64,000 nucleotides of DNA from assembly GCA_004794655.1 (NCBI GenBank), contig SMMW01000033.1:2511001-2575000 (forward strand). The letters are read 5' to 3'. A program made the translations under genes and the position numbers. How positions within the stretch are numbered: position 1 is the first letter of the stretch; each line of letters starts with the position of its first letter. This document shows, piece after piece, positions 1-11,585 of this stretch. A model generated the notes under the pieces. It ran no database searches and was not told where the DNA came from. It worked only from the letters and a program-made list of their open reading frames with translations. The stretch comes from Marisa cornuarietis. Lineage: Eukaryota > Mollusca > Gastropoda > Architaenioglossa > Ampullariidae.

Positions 1-3000
1 TAAAAAGCATGTGTCCACGCACGCACATTTTTATCATTTCTCTGTCGTTTATTTACAAGGGGAAGCAATAACCGTGCTGCTCTCTTGTAAGTAGTGTGTC
101 ACATAGTGAAAGCAAGTGAATGTAAATGTGACCAACACTTTGGTCGAGTCAGTCTCTCAATGTCCTGGTTTTATGTTCACGACGGATGTTGCTCGTGTCC
201 TGCAATTAGCATCCAGAATTCTCAGAAAATAGTCAAATGCAACGCGATCTCTTCCCATTCCATCTGTCTCTGTGTGCGTGTGTGTGTGTTTCTCATTTTT
301 CTTCATTTATTATTATTATTATTATTTTATCCACTACTTTTTCTATGAATATTCCAGACACTAATGTCACAAAATATGTTGGGAGGAGTGCTGAAGTTTT
401 AATTAACGTGATCTGCGACAACCAGCAACGATCGTGCTTTCTTACATTATCTTGACCAAGAATTACGAAGTCTCTCACGGTCAGCGTCCTGAAGACCGAC
501 CTGGAAAATGACCCATTTGCTAAAACTGTCTCCAGGCTGGCCCTAAACAAGCAGACCGTTCACAACGTCATCTACACCGGAGACTCGCGGGCCCACCTGG
601 GAGCGTGTTATTTTAATAGGGAGGAGGCCTCCTCACGCCACCTGGCGGCTTTCACACCACTTCAGCAAAACGAGGTATTAAACAGTAGCAAGCCATTTAT
701 GGCCATGCAATCCTCTTTCTCGGTACGCCAAATATGAGCTCAAAGGTCGGCGAAAACTGCACAGACGATTGATACGGCAGCTTCAACGTTTCGCACAAGC
801 GGCGGCAAGCGGTTCGAGGGAGAGAGAGGGGGGGGGTGGCGCGGAAGGTGACGTGCACTTCCTGCTGAGTCACTCGTTATGACGTCACGATGTGCTCAAC
901 ACAGAGAAGCGAGTGAGCCCGGCCGGCTGAAGGGCGTGGGGCTTACAGCGGGTTCGTCGTGTCCTTGGAGGTCAAAGGTTCCGTGCGAAGCTGCCGACGT
1001 AAAGTGGGGGGTCGGGGTGGGCTAACATCTAAGTGGGGGGTCGGGGTGGGCTAACATCTAAGTGGGGGGTCGGGGTGGGCTAACATCTAAGTGCAGCCGT
1101 TCTGAGCTCTCACAATACTGCAACGCCGTGTTTCTTGCTAATGACAGGGTGGTATGACGAAGTGAGGGCGTAGAGTGCAGACATTAAAAAGACAAAATCT
1201 TTTAAAGTCACTAGCTTGGATTTCTGAAGGCGCGTGTCAAAAAAGTCTTTATTAAAGTGGATTATAAAAAAATAGTCATAGGAAACTCCTCTAGCTCATC
1301 ATTGTATCGTAAAGAAAATGCATGTTTTATGTACGTTTCCTTTCATATAGATTTTAGAGATAAATACTACACGACATTGAAGATAGGATATTATGTTCTT
1401 AACAACCATTCAATAACATTAATGGGTTAAAAATTAGGTAAGTTGGATTTCTCATACTCATGATTCTTGCAAAACGTCGTTTAACAGTAAGATTCTATTG
1501 TTGCGGCCAAAAGGAAATGTTTGTTATGCTCTAGGGCTAGAAAAAAAATCGGTGTGTGTGTGTGTTGGGGTGTAGGGATATGTGTATATAAAGGTGAGAG
1601 AAAAAGAAACGGTTGGTCAGGGTGGGTATAGGGTTATTTCAGTCGGGGACTGGAATACAAGTCATGAGATGTGTGTGTGGGGGGGCAACATTTTAAAGTT
1701 AATTATTGATGTACATGTATATAAGTATGTGTGTAGGGGGGGGGCGGGGATTGGAACATGTAAGCATACAGGTGACTATGTCTATACAGGTACGTACAGG
1801 GTTTGGCATGTGTTTGCAAACAAATAAACCTAAACATTTCAAGAAGTGACGCTTATTTTTCAGCATTAGTTTGAAGTGTTGTGAAGTCACCTTACATGAT
1901 ATACAGATAGCCGGAGTGAGCGGATTCTCACACCCTTGTGACAACCAGCAATACAAATATGCCATGACATAATGACATTGGTGTCAAATGTGGTCTGTGT
2001 GTGTGTGTGTGTGTGTGTGTGCTCGTTCCTCTCCTGTAATTATGTGAACATTATATGAGCGTGAGACGGTACTGTGTGTTTTTTTTTTTAATTGGAAGTA
2101 CAACAGTTCCACGACCCTGCTGCACCTCGGCATCAGCAGCTCCTATCTCGCGACCTCAGCAGGCACAGTTCCCGTCGCTTTATTGTGGTCCTGTACCATC
2201 TGCACCCATGCTCATACCACTCGACTCATATTCCCCGCACTTTGAGCTCGGCATACAAATGTTTTTAGTGTCGCCAACAACACTCCCTTCTCACACAATC
2301 ACAGCGACTCGGTGCAGACGTAAGCTAAAGGACGAAACCAGGTGCTAAAAATAACTTTCTGATGGTGCCCTACGACGTCAGTGTCAATGCTGTTAATTAT
2401 AGCACCATCGCCGATATCAAGACGGCTTTCTACTGCCTGGATGTTTACGATATCACGTCTCAGGCGTAAACTTCTCCCAGTACGGCCAGTAGTTCATGCC
2501 GCCTTCCCTCCCGTCCTCCCCTCCACTCACTTCTAGTTCAAAGCAGGACTCAGAATTAACTTTTCGGCCTGTCATCCACTTTTCTGCACAAAAAAAGGCC
2601 GAGGACGAGAGCTAGCACCTTCCCTTCCACACGCCCCCACCCACCATGCACGTGCAATCCCAGTGCCATGCACGTGCGACAGACGGTCTCCGAGCTGAAA
2701 AGGTTGCTGCGGTCACGTGTCTGCGGCAGACGGGTCGCAGAGGGAGGGAAGGTGGAAGGACCCGAAGAATGACGTCACAATCTGAGGTACGAGCGAAGGG
2801 CCTACTGTCGCACCAGCTGACCGGGCTGATCAAATAGCAAGCCACACCGCCAGGTTGGGGAGGATGTCGGGGGAGGAAATGAGGAGATAGGATCCATGGG
2901 GAATGGGGGAGAGGATAGCTAATGCTGTGCAAACCAGTCGAGCACATCAAAGCAGGCAGCGAAGCTCTTTACGTTCTAAAAACCGAAAAATAAAATAAAA

Positions 3001-6000
3001 ATAAAACAAATGCAGTTGCTTAGAAACGAAGATCAACGGGAGGGCGAGGAGGATGGCTATGCAGAGGAGGAGGTTCTCAGGCAAACGGCAAGCTCTTTGG
3101 TGTCCTCAGATCCCCATGGACACGTGCATGACCTCTCAATACCGTTCGCTCTTCCGTGCAACGCGGGTGGTAGGTAAATCAGACGCTTAGCTCTGCTGAC
3201 TGCGACTGAGTGAACATAGCTTCGCTTCAAACGACGCGGATGATGATTGCGGCAATAGCGTGGTGACTAAAAGGATTCAATGGGACACACACACACACAC
3301 ACACGCATGCACAATGAATATGTCAAGGACACTGTTTCGTTCCCGCTGGTAAACATCAAGCGTAGTATCTCTAATTGTTAACAAATACTCGAAATTAAGA
3401 CAGCGCGGCTTGCGTTTGAACTCGACAAGGATACGTCCCCGCCGCAGAGCGCAAAAAAAAAAAAAAAAAAAACAGGCGCGGGCACTTCCGGCACATTTTT
3501 CTGTTTTTTTATTTCTCCCCTGCCTCCTTTAGTAACGCTCCCCCCAGTTAGGCCAAGTTTCTAACCTCGAACCAAAACCAGATCAATAAGCGAAACCAGG
3601 CAACGAGCAGGAGTTTTCTCTTTCGCCTTGTTACAGAATCCCTCGCTAGGGGAAGACAAACATTACGGGTACGCTGTGTTGGACATGGCAAATCACGGCG
3701 TTAGCTCGATACGTTTATCTCCACCTGTCAGATTTGGGTCCTTTTCGCCAGCCGACGTGAAAACATCGTTTGTCGCTGTTGAGCCAGACAGCTTGTTGCT
3801 GCAGCAGCCTTTTTACTGGGCCCTACGCTCGTTTTTGCGGGCAGGACCTCTAAAAATGCTGACCTTTAAAGGGAGTAGGGGACTGCAGTAGAAAGGTTAG
3901 AAGCAGGGACCAAGACCTGGTGGACTTTCCGCCTCAAAATGTTACAGAGAACGCCGAGCTGATGTCAGCATCTCTGTATCGTTCCGTGAACGTACGTGAC
4001 ACATTCCAAAATTTACAAAATAAAAATAAATCTCCTCTGTTCACTTGCTTGACCGGACACGCGGCCACAATGGTTGCCTTTCCCCTTTGACCTAGTTAGC
4101 CTAAGACCTCAACGCCCCCCCCCCATTCTAAGAAAATGTTTGAGGAGATCACCACAAGAGGCCAAGATCGTTTTCAGTCATGGCAATTAAATAGGGCATA
4201 GAGAAGGAGAGGAGCAGTTCTTTTGAGGTTTCTGGTGGCTATAGCAAAGATGATATAGAAAGTCTTTGGTTCTAGCTCTGGATAAAAGATGCACAGCTTG
4301 CACACCTCCAGTCCATTGCTACACAAGTTTCGGAAGGTTTAAAGTCGCAGAAGCCCAATGGTTTTGGGGCGATCGTTCGGGACATTAACACCTAGATCAA
4401 CGTGTTGTCTAAGAATGTTTGCCAATAATTTGCCGATACATTTGCTGATACAATGGGGTTTGGGGGCACCGGTGACTAGCAACACTTCTAACGTTTCTGC
4501 CCCCGGGTTGTTAAGCAGGTTAGCGAAAACAACGGTCCACCACTGTTTCTAAAGCTATTGCCGTCAGTCAGGCTAGTTAGTTTCGTGTCGGGCAATGCCA
4601 GGGGAGTCGCATGGCATGGCCATTGTTCTCACGAGGTCATGGTGTTGCCAGGTGAAGAGCAGGCTGCCCTGCCCTGCCCTGCCCTGTATTTCTGTGACGT
4701 TCCTAAGTGGGTAGGAGTAGGTTTCGGTCCGCCCACTCAGGGCGCCTCACGGCTATCTCTAACCTTCCACTCCGACGTGTCGCACTGTTGTAGCTCCCAT
4801 AAACATGTCAGAAATAATTACTTGGCCATGTTAAGATGTACGTAACAGCAACGTATGCAGGTTTGCTGCAGGGAGGCAGAGGATCCAGAGATTGAGACAC
4901 TCAATAGAAGTCAAAAACGTACTGTCATAGATACCGAGGCAGACGCTTCCTTATCTTCCAGTATATCGTACACACACACACACACACAATGCCAGTCGTT
5001 GTCAACTGCTTCATCCGTCTAACCCCAACTTTATTCGCCAGCTCTACTTGCACTACGGTGGCGCAGTATGATTGGGGAAAATTCTTAGATGAACCGAACG
5101 CTGACACAACAAAGCAAGACAAGCATGTAGAACGTCTTCTTCCATCCCCACCCCCACAACCATCCCAGGCTTCTTACCCCTCAATAGAAACTTAAAGAGA
5201 GCATGTGGTGTCCGTTAAACGCTATGCAAGCAAGCCTATACAAGTTTGATGTTGATGTCACTTCCTGACACAAAAAAGGACAATGCGACGATGACGACAT
5301 CCTTGGGGGTGAGACGGACTTCTGTTGTTGCACCAGGAAACGCCAGCTTCGGATGCTGGCCAACGATTGGCTGACAAACGTTAGGGGCTCCCATCACAAT
5401 GTCAGCCTGTCCTTGTCATGGAAAGACTGGTTTTCCTTTCCTCCTGTGCGAGGTCAGCAGACGTCATGAAATGCGACCCTCAAAATTATACCACCACCAC
5501 CCTACCCCCCATCTTCCATACACACGCCTCTCCAACTCAGTCGAGCTTAGGGTCTTTGGCCGAGAAGTCTTGTCCATCATGAGAAACAACGCTTCGTGCG
5601 CCTGCGTCCTCAACACAGCAGCAGGACCACCCGTGAAAGCTTGAAAAGAGCTGGAGAGGTTCTCTTTCCTGGCTTCCCTTCCAGTTACTGCAATTGTTAT
5701 TACGGCTTCGAAGGACTGCACGTGCCATGCTAATTAAAATGGAGCGCGCTTTAATTGAGTTTAATTGTTCCCCTGGCTAGTCGCGTTTGCTGGTTCTCAT
5801 CGAGTAGCCACGGTGACGTCACTGGTTGTCTCGTCTCGTGCGGTTCGAGTTTGTGAGGGTGTCTTTTGTTGTCAAGTATTCTCTTCCTGATTTTGGAATA
5901 TTTGTCGATTTCAGTTTATGACGACGGTTAACTATTAAATAAGATAATAACAGCATCTCGGTGACCAAGAAATAGTTTCATTTAAGCAAGATCAATTGAA

Positions 6001-6544
6001 CATGTTTTTCTTCAAATCGCTTTCGAAAATTTCGAATCTTTTCTTCCTCTTTGTTGTCCCGATCTTCCACAATCTGTGCTCTTTACAACACTTTATAACA
6101 TTATTTCAACAACCAAAAAAAACTTTTTATATCTGTAACGTTTTACAAATAATGCCGATTATCTAGCAATTCTGTAATAATCCTGTTCAAGACTACGTAA
6201 CACTTTGTAGTTTTTTAGGATGTAACAGAGGATAAATACATATCTTTAAGTATGTAAATTTGAAAGTAATTTATCCAGCTTTTCCTTTATATAAAACCGA
6301 TCGATTGAACCGAATTAGAAACTTTTCTGATTAAATTTAACAGTTATTTCGCACCTAGGGGCTGATGCAAATCTCATCTGAATATCTGTTCTCAGTGAAA
6401 GTGAGGAAACGTCTGCTTCATCAAAATTACTGACAAAGCAGCGTTGAGTTTAATTAACATGCTTAGGGTTTGTTTTCAGTCATCAGCAGTAACGGTGCAC
6501 TTCTCCCTCTGCCTTATCTCTTTTCTCTCTGACTCCGCTTCTAG
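1..6544. other. Non-coding stretch, no gene recognised
   Basis: No open frame here looks like a protein: the longest are about 110 codons with no recognisable motif and are expected by chance. The stretch holds simple repeats: ATT-rich runs near 305-327, a TG run at 1996-2020, an A-run at 3453-3472 and four CCCTG units at 4664-4686. A G-rich minisatellite (1002-1093) is listed separately. Perfect TGACGTCA octamers occur at 880, 2770 and 5814. About 6460-6544 is pyrimidine-rich and runs into the acceptor of the candidate exon at 6545. Confidence 0.6.
1002..1093. repeat. G-rich 29-bp minisatellite, about 3.2 units
   Basis: Three exact head-to-tail copies of a 29-bp unit start at 1002, 1031 and 1060, followed by five bases of a fourth. 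Each unit holds a G6, a G4 and a G3 run separated by one or two bases, so the plus strand has many G-tracts and could form G-quadruplexes. That the copies are identical suggests recent expansion or an assembly artefact. Confidence 0.93.
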
Positions 6545-6586
6545 ATGGCCCCAGCTGACCACGCAAGTGATGAAAGAAACGATCAG
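6545..6586 (+). CDS. Candidate 42-nt coding exon starting with ATG
   Basis: A pyrimidine-rich tract (about 6498-6540) ends in CTTCTAG, and the next base begins ATGGCC. The 42 nt then run without a stop, MAPADHASDERNDQ, to CAG followed by GTAAGC, a near-consensus 5' splice site. Length is exactly 14 codons, so it would be symmetric in phase. This could be a microexon or a first coding exon whose 5' UTR is spliced in just before the ATG, which also has G at +4. No homologous domain can be judged from 14 residues, and I could not find the neighbouring exons. It could be a chance match to splice signals. Confidence 0.4.
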
Positions 6587-6589
6587 GTA

Positions 6590-7960
6590 AGCTAATTAGA
6601 ATAAAAGTAGATGAGATAAAGTAGGCACTTTTTTTGTACCTACAAGGTGACTCCATTTCGCTTTAGTGAAAGTTTCGTTGACACCCAGGCGCAGACAGCT
6701 GTGTGCTTCTGGCCGACACGTCGTGCACGCACAGGCAGGGACAGTTGCCACAGATCCTTGGAATACTTAATCCCCCCGGATAAGGGGCGACCTTGAAAGA
6801 CTAGCTAACGCTCCTTCGCTCGCTAAGAAGCAGTCTTAGTCTCGCCGCAGCACTGACCAAACGGATTGCGGGGAGACTCGAGTCTTGGTCTGCCCGGGAG
6901 ACAAGGGCGTCTAATTTCCCAGAAACGGATGATGTTCTTGGCGGGAGAGGGACACAGCAGGCTCATCACGTACCAGTGAGGGATGGAAAGGGGGAGGGGG
7001 AAAACAGTGGAGAGGATCAGGCCAGCACCCTCTCGGGCGTTGATAGACAAAAGAAGGAGGCGTTTGCCAGGGATCTCACGAGTGCAGTGTGAGACCAGAT
7101 TTAGAGAAAGAGACAAAAATCGCAGACTAAGATAGCTAGTTGTGCACGGAGACAAGCGTGTCTGCCAGGAGCACTAACTCTGACCACACCTCCAAGAGAA
7201 GCGCGTTGTCGAAGAGACAGCAGCACACAAATGGGGAGAAGCAAATTCTGGATTTAAAAAAAAATTGTCTATGACTGATTGGCTGACTGATTCCTCAGCG
7301 AATTCAGTCCCTGGACCTGTAAATGTCGTTGAGAGAGGAGCAACTGAGAAGATATAACCTCGACTTCACTAACAGCGAACGTGCTCCTGGCTCACCTAGA
7401 GCAAACTGCACTTTCAACATCAAACATCGTTTGCGCAAACAAGCCGGCGCATAAAAGATGCAACTCATTTCCTTTCTTTCTCAGACCGTGACTTCTCAGG
7501 AAAAAAAAGAAAAAAAGAAAAAAAGACATGACACGACGAGATCACGCGGACAGACGTGTAGCCAGGTAGACAGGGGCTCGATCAAAGTTAATCTTGGCAG
7601 ACGTCAGTGGAGGCGACGAACTTCTCAAGGACGGCAAGAGTTTTGCGTCGTTCAAACCGTTACAGCTGGCACACCCTCTAACGCAACAGTCACCCTGCTT
7701 TACGCTCATCCCTTATGGAGATCAAGTGCCACTTCATTTATTTTTTAATGCGACCGTGGTCTGGTAAAAAAAAAAAGAAAACTATTTGCAGTATGAGAGT
7801 AGAAGGTTTATATTCCACCTTAAAGCGATTTTAACAAGAAAAAGCATCATGAAGGGCCATCCATCATAATTAACAATCGTTACATTCACTGGTATATACG
7901 TTAATAATCTACACACGCTAGATTTCATAGACTGGCATACATAGAAGCGTTGACTGTTAT
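6590..7960. other. Non-coding stretch after the candidate exon
   Basis: No further exon or known repeat recognised. The region has an A-rich low-complexity tract at about 7499-7530 and an A-run near 7767-7776. The minus-strand frame at 6823-7155 is leucine-rich but has no family motif. Confidence 0.5.
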
Positions 7961-8040
7961 GTAGCACCTGTTCACAGGGCTGGGTTATACCTGGCCGGGA
8001 TAAATCCTAAGTTGCTGCCTCGGAGTAAAAATAACCCACC
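7961..8040 (+). mobile_element. Decayed 3' fragment of tRNA-derived SINE (type 1)
   Basis: About 80 bp match the 3' half of the SINE at 42715-42910: the order CTGTTCACAGGGCTGG, then CCTAAGTTGCTG, then GGAGTAAAA is kept, with roughly 70-75% identity by eye. The tRNA-like head is absent, so this is either 5'-truncated or eroded. No target-site duplication seen. Confidence 0.55.
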
Positions 8041-8786
8041 GTCGACATACGGCCGGTTAAAACAACGGCTTTCACGTGTAGGTAATAGTGACACATGCGC
8101 AATCATAACAGTGTAACAACTGCACTGGAGCTATAGATCAAGAAGTATGAACATATACATGTTTGAGAGCAAGTCGATATCTACAGTGGTGGACAGGTAA
8201 CCTGTACAGTGTAAAAGAAGTTCAAATTTATGCACAGGTATTTAGGTGAGATGATGTTACATGAGGAATATTGGAGAATTAGCATTTTTCAAATCTCCCT
8301 GGATACCACATACACACATATATAACATTAATCAAGAATGCATGCCGTTTTCTGTAAATGTCTGTTGCTGTTAAGTAACTGCAGATGTGAACTTTGCATC
8401 TACCTTCCAGAGTTGTCCCTTCATTGCCAACCTCGTCCACGCATCAAAAACGGGGGATCTCATTTTCGTTTTACGGGATAATCAACGACGATGTTAACAG
8501 ATGGCTGCGGGCCTTTGTTTAGCCTGACGTCAGGCCTCGCTTTAGAGGAAAGTTAGGGAGGGTCACGCCTTGAATATTTATATCTTGTCACCTCTCTCGG
8601 GCAACTGAAGTATGACTGTTGTGTAGGACGTGATAGGAGCCTAGCAACGGACTACTTGACCTCTCCTGCTGCCAGTCACAGACTTCATTTCCCACCTGCT
8701 TCCCCTGCGCATGCGCCGTGAACTACCCGCGTGGATAAGCGAATAATTTTGTATGATGGGCTGAGCGAGCTGGATCAGCCATTACA
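8041..8786. other. Unassigned non-coding stretch
   Basis: No gene or repeat recognised. It contains one perfect TGACGTCA octamer at 8525-8532 within an AGCCTGACGTCAGGCC context. The last 11 bases (8776-8786) are the left target-site duplicate of the SINE that follows. Confidence 0.5.
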
Positions 8787-8966
8787 CGCGAGGAGTGTTT
8801 TACGCCGAGCCAGCAACTAAGGTTATATCACGGCTAAGCTGCCAGACTTTTAAACAGATGCCACATATAGAGAAAGAACAGCGTGCCCGAGACGAGAGCT
8901 GAACGCGGGACAGCCAACCTTCACTGTATTGGTGACCGGCGCTAACCGTTGCCCCACCGGACCGCC
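8787..8966 (-). mobile_element. tRNA-derived SINE (type 1), with 11-bp TSD
   Basis: Read on the minus strand, the element begins with a tRNA-like head (GGTCCGGTGGGGCAACGGTT, box A) followed by a box-B-like CGTTCAGCTCTCG. It ends with the family tail that appears on the plus strand as GTGTTTTACGCCGAGCCAGC. The same order occurs at 20417-20585, 42715-42910 and 62407-62598. CAGCCATTACA flanks it on both sides (8776-8786 and 8967-8977), which is the expected product of LINE-machinery retrotransposition. SINEs of this kind carry an internal RNA polymerase III promoter. Confidence 0.88.
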
Positions 8967-9344
8967 CAGCCATTACAGCCAGGGCGTACTTCAACTTTAG
9001 AAGTGTGTTCGCATATTATCATTGCATTTTAGGTTGTCAACTTGGGTCGGAGGTGGGTGGAATTGTCCAAAGCTTACATTTGGTGCATATTTATGATTAA
9101 GGCTCAGTGGATTTTAAACTAATTTTTTTCTGTGTGGAATAGATAGGGAGGGGGGGGTAAGGGGACACGATCACAGGGTGTTGTGACCGAATTGGTTACA
9201 ACAGCATGCGACAAATAGGATGAAGGGATGGGGGAGACGATGTGTTTTTTTTATATTAGCCAATTTACAAGTTAGTCAATGAATGCAAGGAGAAACATGA
9301 TGTCGCACTGCTGGAGTCTTATAGCAAAGTCTTCTATCTGCGCT

Positions 9345-9940
9345 GCATTGACATGACGACATTTCCGAGTTTATGTCAAGTACGGTATGTAGTCTCGACA
9401 TGATGAGGTGACGACCAGGGGCCAGTTGCACAACACGTTTCTAAACCTTAAAACTGTTCTAAAGAAGCAAAATCTCTTGTTAGCCATTTTGATGCATTGC
9501 AAAAAAAAACCATTAAAAAAATTGTACTGACAGGACGGAAAGTCAGACTTAAACAACTTTATCTTACTTAAAGCAGTTTTAGTTTTAAAAATTCTAAAAT
9601 TGTGCTGTGCAGTTTAAACTAATTATCTAAATAGAGTTAAGGCCTGAAAGTGTTTAAAATTAGAAATGTGTTGTGCAACTGGCCCCAGGACAGTATGTGA
9701 TCAGGACAATGTTATCTCAAGGACAAGATGTGGTCACGCCATGACAAGGACAGCACATCACCGTGACATGGCAATGTGTGGTCGTGACATAAAAATACAT
9801 CTATATGCTCACGATACGACTGTAGGGACACGACAGTATATGGTCACGAGATGACAATATGTTATCGCATGCGAACATGTGACCACGACACAATAGTATG
9901 CAGTTTCGACATGACAGAGACAGGGGCAGTTTTGTGGCAA
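9345..9940. repeat. Degenerate ~21-bp minisatellite, split by a MITE
   Basis: Variants of a unit close to GACATGACAATATGTGGTCAC recur on both sides of the inverted-repeat element at 9418-9686. On the left are GACATGACGACATTT and TCGACATGATGAGGTGACGA. On the right are GACAGTATGTGATCAGGACA, CATGACAAGGACAGCACATC, GACATGGCAATGTGTGGTCG and several more up to about 9930. Units differ by many substitutions and small indels, so the array is old. Confidence 0.6.
9418..9686. mobile_element. MITE-like inverted-repeat element, copy 1
   Basis: The 269-bp element starts GGGGCCAGTTGCACAACACG and ends with its inverted complement. The inverted repeats match over about 27 bp with one mismatch and more weakly to about 40 bp. 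The interior is AT-rich with no coding capacity. Two further copies in this window (44710-44976, 58737-58990) have the same ends and interior. CAG lies directly outside both ends if the repeat is taken as GGGCCAG, a possible 3-bp target duplication. The G-rich end and short duplication would suit a PIF/Harbinger-like non-autonomous transposon, but copies 2 and 3 do not confirm the duplication, so the superfamily is open. Confidence 0.8.
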
Positions 9941-10319
9941 CATGTCTTGAGCAATGGGTAGTCAGTGTCAATGGAAGTTGGGTACAATAATATCCATGGA
10001 ACTTACAATGGATAGGATCATTTCTGCCGAACTAGCGGCGAGTGGAGGCCTTATAATTTGCACCTTGATGTGTGGCAGTGGGGCTGTTGGACCCTGGTCA
10101 CAAGAGGATAGTGACAGAAGATCACAGCTTTACCTCCCTCATCATTAGACCTCGAACGTGTGAACGAAAGCTCCCATGTTTGTCTACCTCTGCTGCAAAA
10201 CTACAACCCAGATAAACCCAAGAGAATGCTTTTGTGTGCCATCCTCCACTACTTTTTCTTTCTCCGGGGGTGTACATCTTTCTTTCCCAGACCGTCAAGG
10301 AATCTTAGATGTATTGCCT
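9941..10319. other. Unassigned stretch upstream of LINE tail
   Basis: No gene recognised. The last 100 bases may belong to the decayed LINE whose clear 3' end begins at about 10320, but I cannot set that boundary by eye. Confidence 0.4.
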
Positions 10320-10680
10320 TCTTCTTTGTGACACGCATCAGGCGAGAGAAATTCTCCAGAAGCTCTTTCTCCCCACCGACCGTTTGGAGTTCTCTGTCCC
10401 TTTCTCTTTGAAATGTGTCTGCACATCTGAAGCTTTCAAGTCCGGCTCAATACCCATCTAAGAAATCTCTTTCAGAACCAAGCGAAATCTTCTGCTCGCT
10501 CCTCTGTTCTGCATCTTCATCCATACGCTTTGGTCTTGTTTCATCCGTTTGCCGACATTTGTGCTTCTTTGTTGTACGGTTGACTGTCGGCTCCTTTGTA
10601 GTCTTTTGCGCACATTGTTCATCCCCAAACGGGGAAATACGCTCTGCAGTGTCTATTATTATTTATTATATTATTCTATG
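10320..10680 (+). mobile_element. 3' end of CR1/L2-like LINE, copy 1 (decayed)
   Basis: The interrupted translation contains SFSPPTVWSSLSLSL followed, after frame breaks, by a FKSG-type motif. This resembles the C-terminal end of CR1/L2/Rex1 reverse transcriptase proteins, where a PxVWNSLPxxLR segment precedes a FKxxLKxHLF segment. It continues into a 3' UTR block (TTTGCCGAC, then GTACGGTTGACTGTCGG, then CCCCAAACGGGGAAA) shared with 16275-16435, 40845-40995 and 61493-61745. It ends in an ATT-rich run, like the simple-repeat tails of CR1/L2 elements. No full-length element is present. Confidence 0.65.
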
Positions 10681-11377
10681 ACATGTTAAGCATGTTAAAA
10701 TATTTCTAGTACTTAGCCACCTCTAGAGAAACTGTAGGCCCAGTGCAAACATTTTACCCAAAAGTAAGCTTACTACCTATGATCGATCTGCGTATGCTTT
10801 TTGTTTTATTTAAAGGAGCATGTGGAGCTATGACCAGTAATTCAGAAAACAAATTTTAAGCATCCTTCGGATACGTTCAGACACTTCGCTCTACCTGCCG
10901 TAACGATAAAGCTAAGTATACACGACCAGCTGTCACCTCAGCGCTGTGCTCCATTGTCTGGACCTAGTATGTCGAGTTCCCTCCCCCCCCCCCCAGTAAG
11001 GGTTATGCTGAGTAGTGTAGGTCATGGGTCTGATTGGGGTTAAGCTGGGTAGCTTTGTGCATAGCAAATGTTTCAGCGGGTACCTAGGGACGGCAGGTGA
11101 CACAAGGCGTGGGCAGTGAGTCATGCAGAAATGGGTGACATTCCACTACCCGTGCACCTTTACAAATAAAAATCAGCAGCAGAAACAACATGGTGGCGTA
11201 AGAGTTCTCCGGTCCCAGCGCGAAGCTGCTGGAGTTATTATCAGATTCGAACTTTGCTTCGATGATAGACCATAAAATTATTGCTTCTTTCAGTGGAATT
11301 TTTCGCTTAGATATGCTGGTATGAGAATCGAAGATTACTACCAACTAGCTGAATCGGTCTGCTTGTTTTTGTCCTCT

Positions 11378-11585
11378 TCTTTGTGCCACGGATACGACGA
11401 TAGAAATTTGTCAAACGTTCCTTCTCTCCACCGACCGTTTGGAGATCTCTGCCCCTTTCTCTTTGAACTGTCTGTACATTTATTGCTTTCAAGTCCGGCT
11501 CAACACCCCCATCTCTCTAAGAAATCTCTTTCAAAGAAGACCATGCTGAACGATCGCTTGAGGAAATATGCAATAAAATGACAAA
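11378..11585 (+). mobile_element. 3' end of CR1/L2-like LINE, copy 2 (decayed)
   Basis: This segment repeats the copy-1 sequence about 1 kb upstream. ACCGACCGTTTGGAG, CCCTTTCTCTTTGAA, CTTTCAAGTCCGGCTCAA and TAAGAAATCTCTTTCA occur in the same order in both. The downstream 3' UTR block seen in copy 1 is missing, so this copy is cut short near 11580. Direct duplication of part of copy 1 is an alternative to a second insertion. Confidence 0.6.

Noticed and set aside
1002..1093. Tandem array considered as a CRISPR-like array
   Set aside because: Units are head-to-tail with no spacers, and the genome is eukaryotic.
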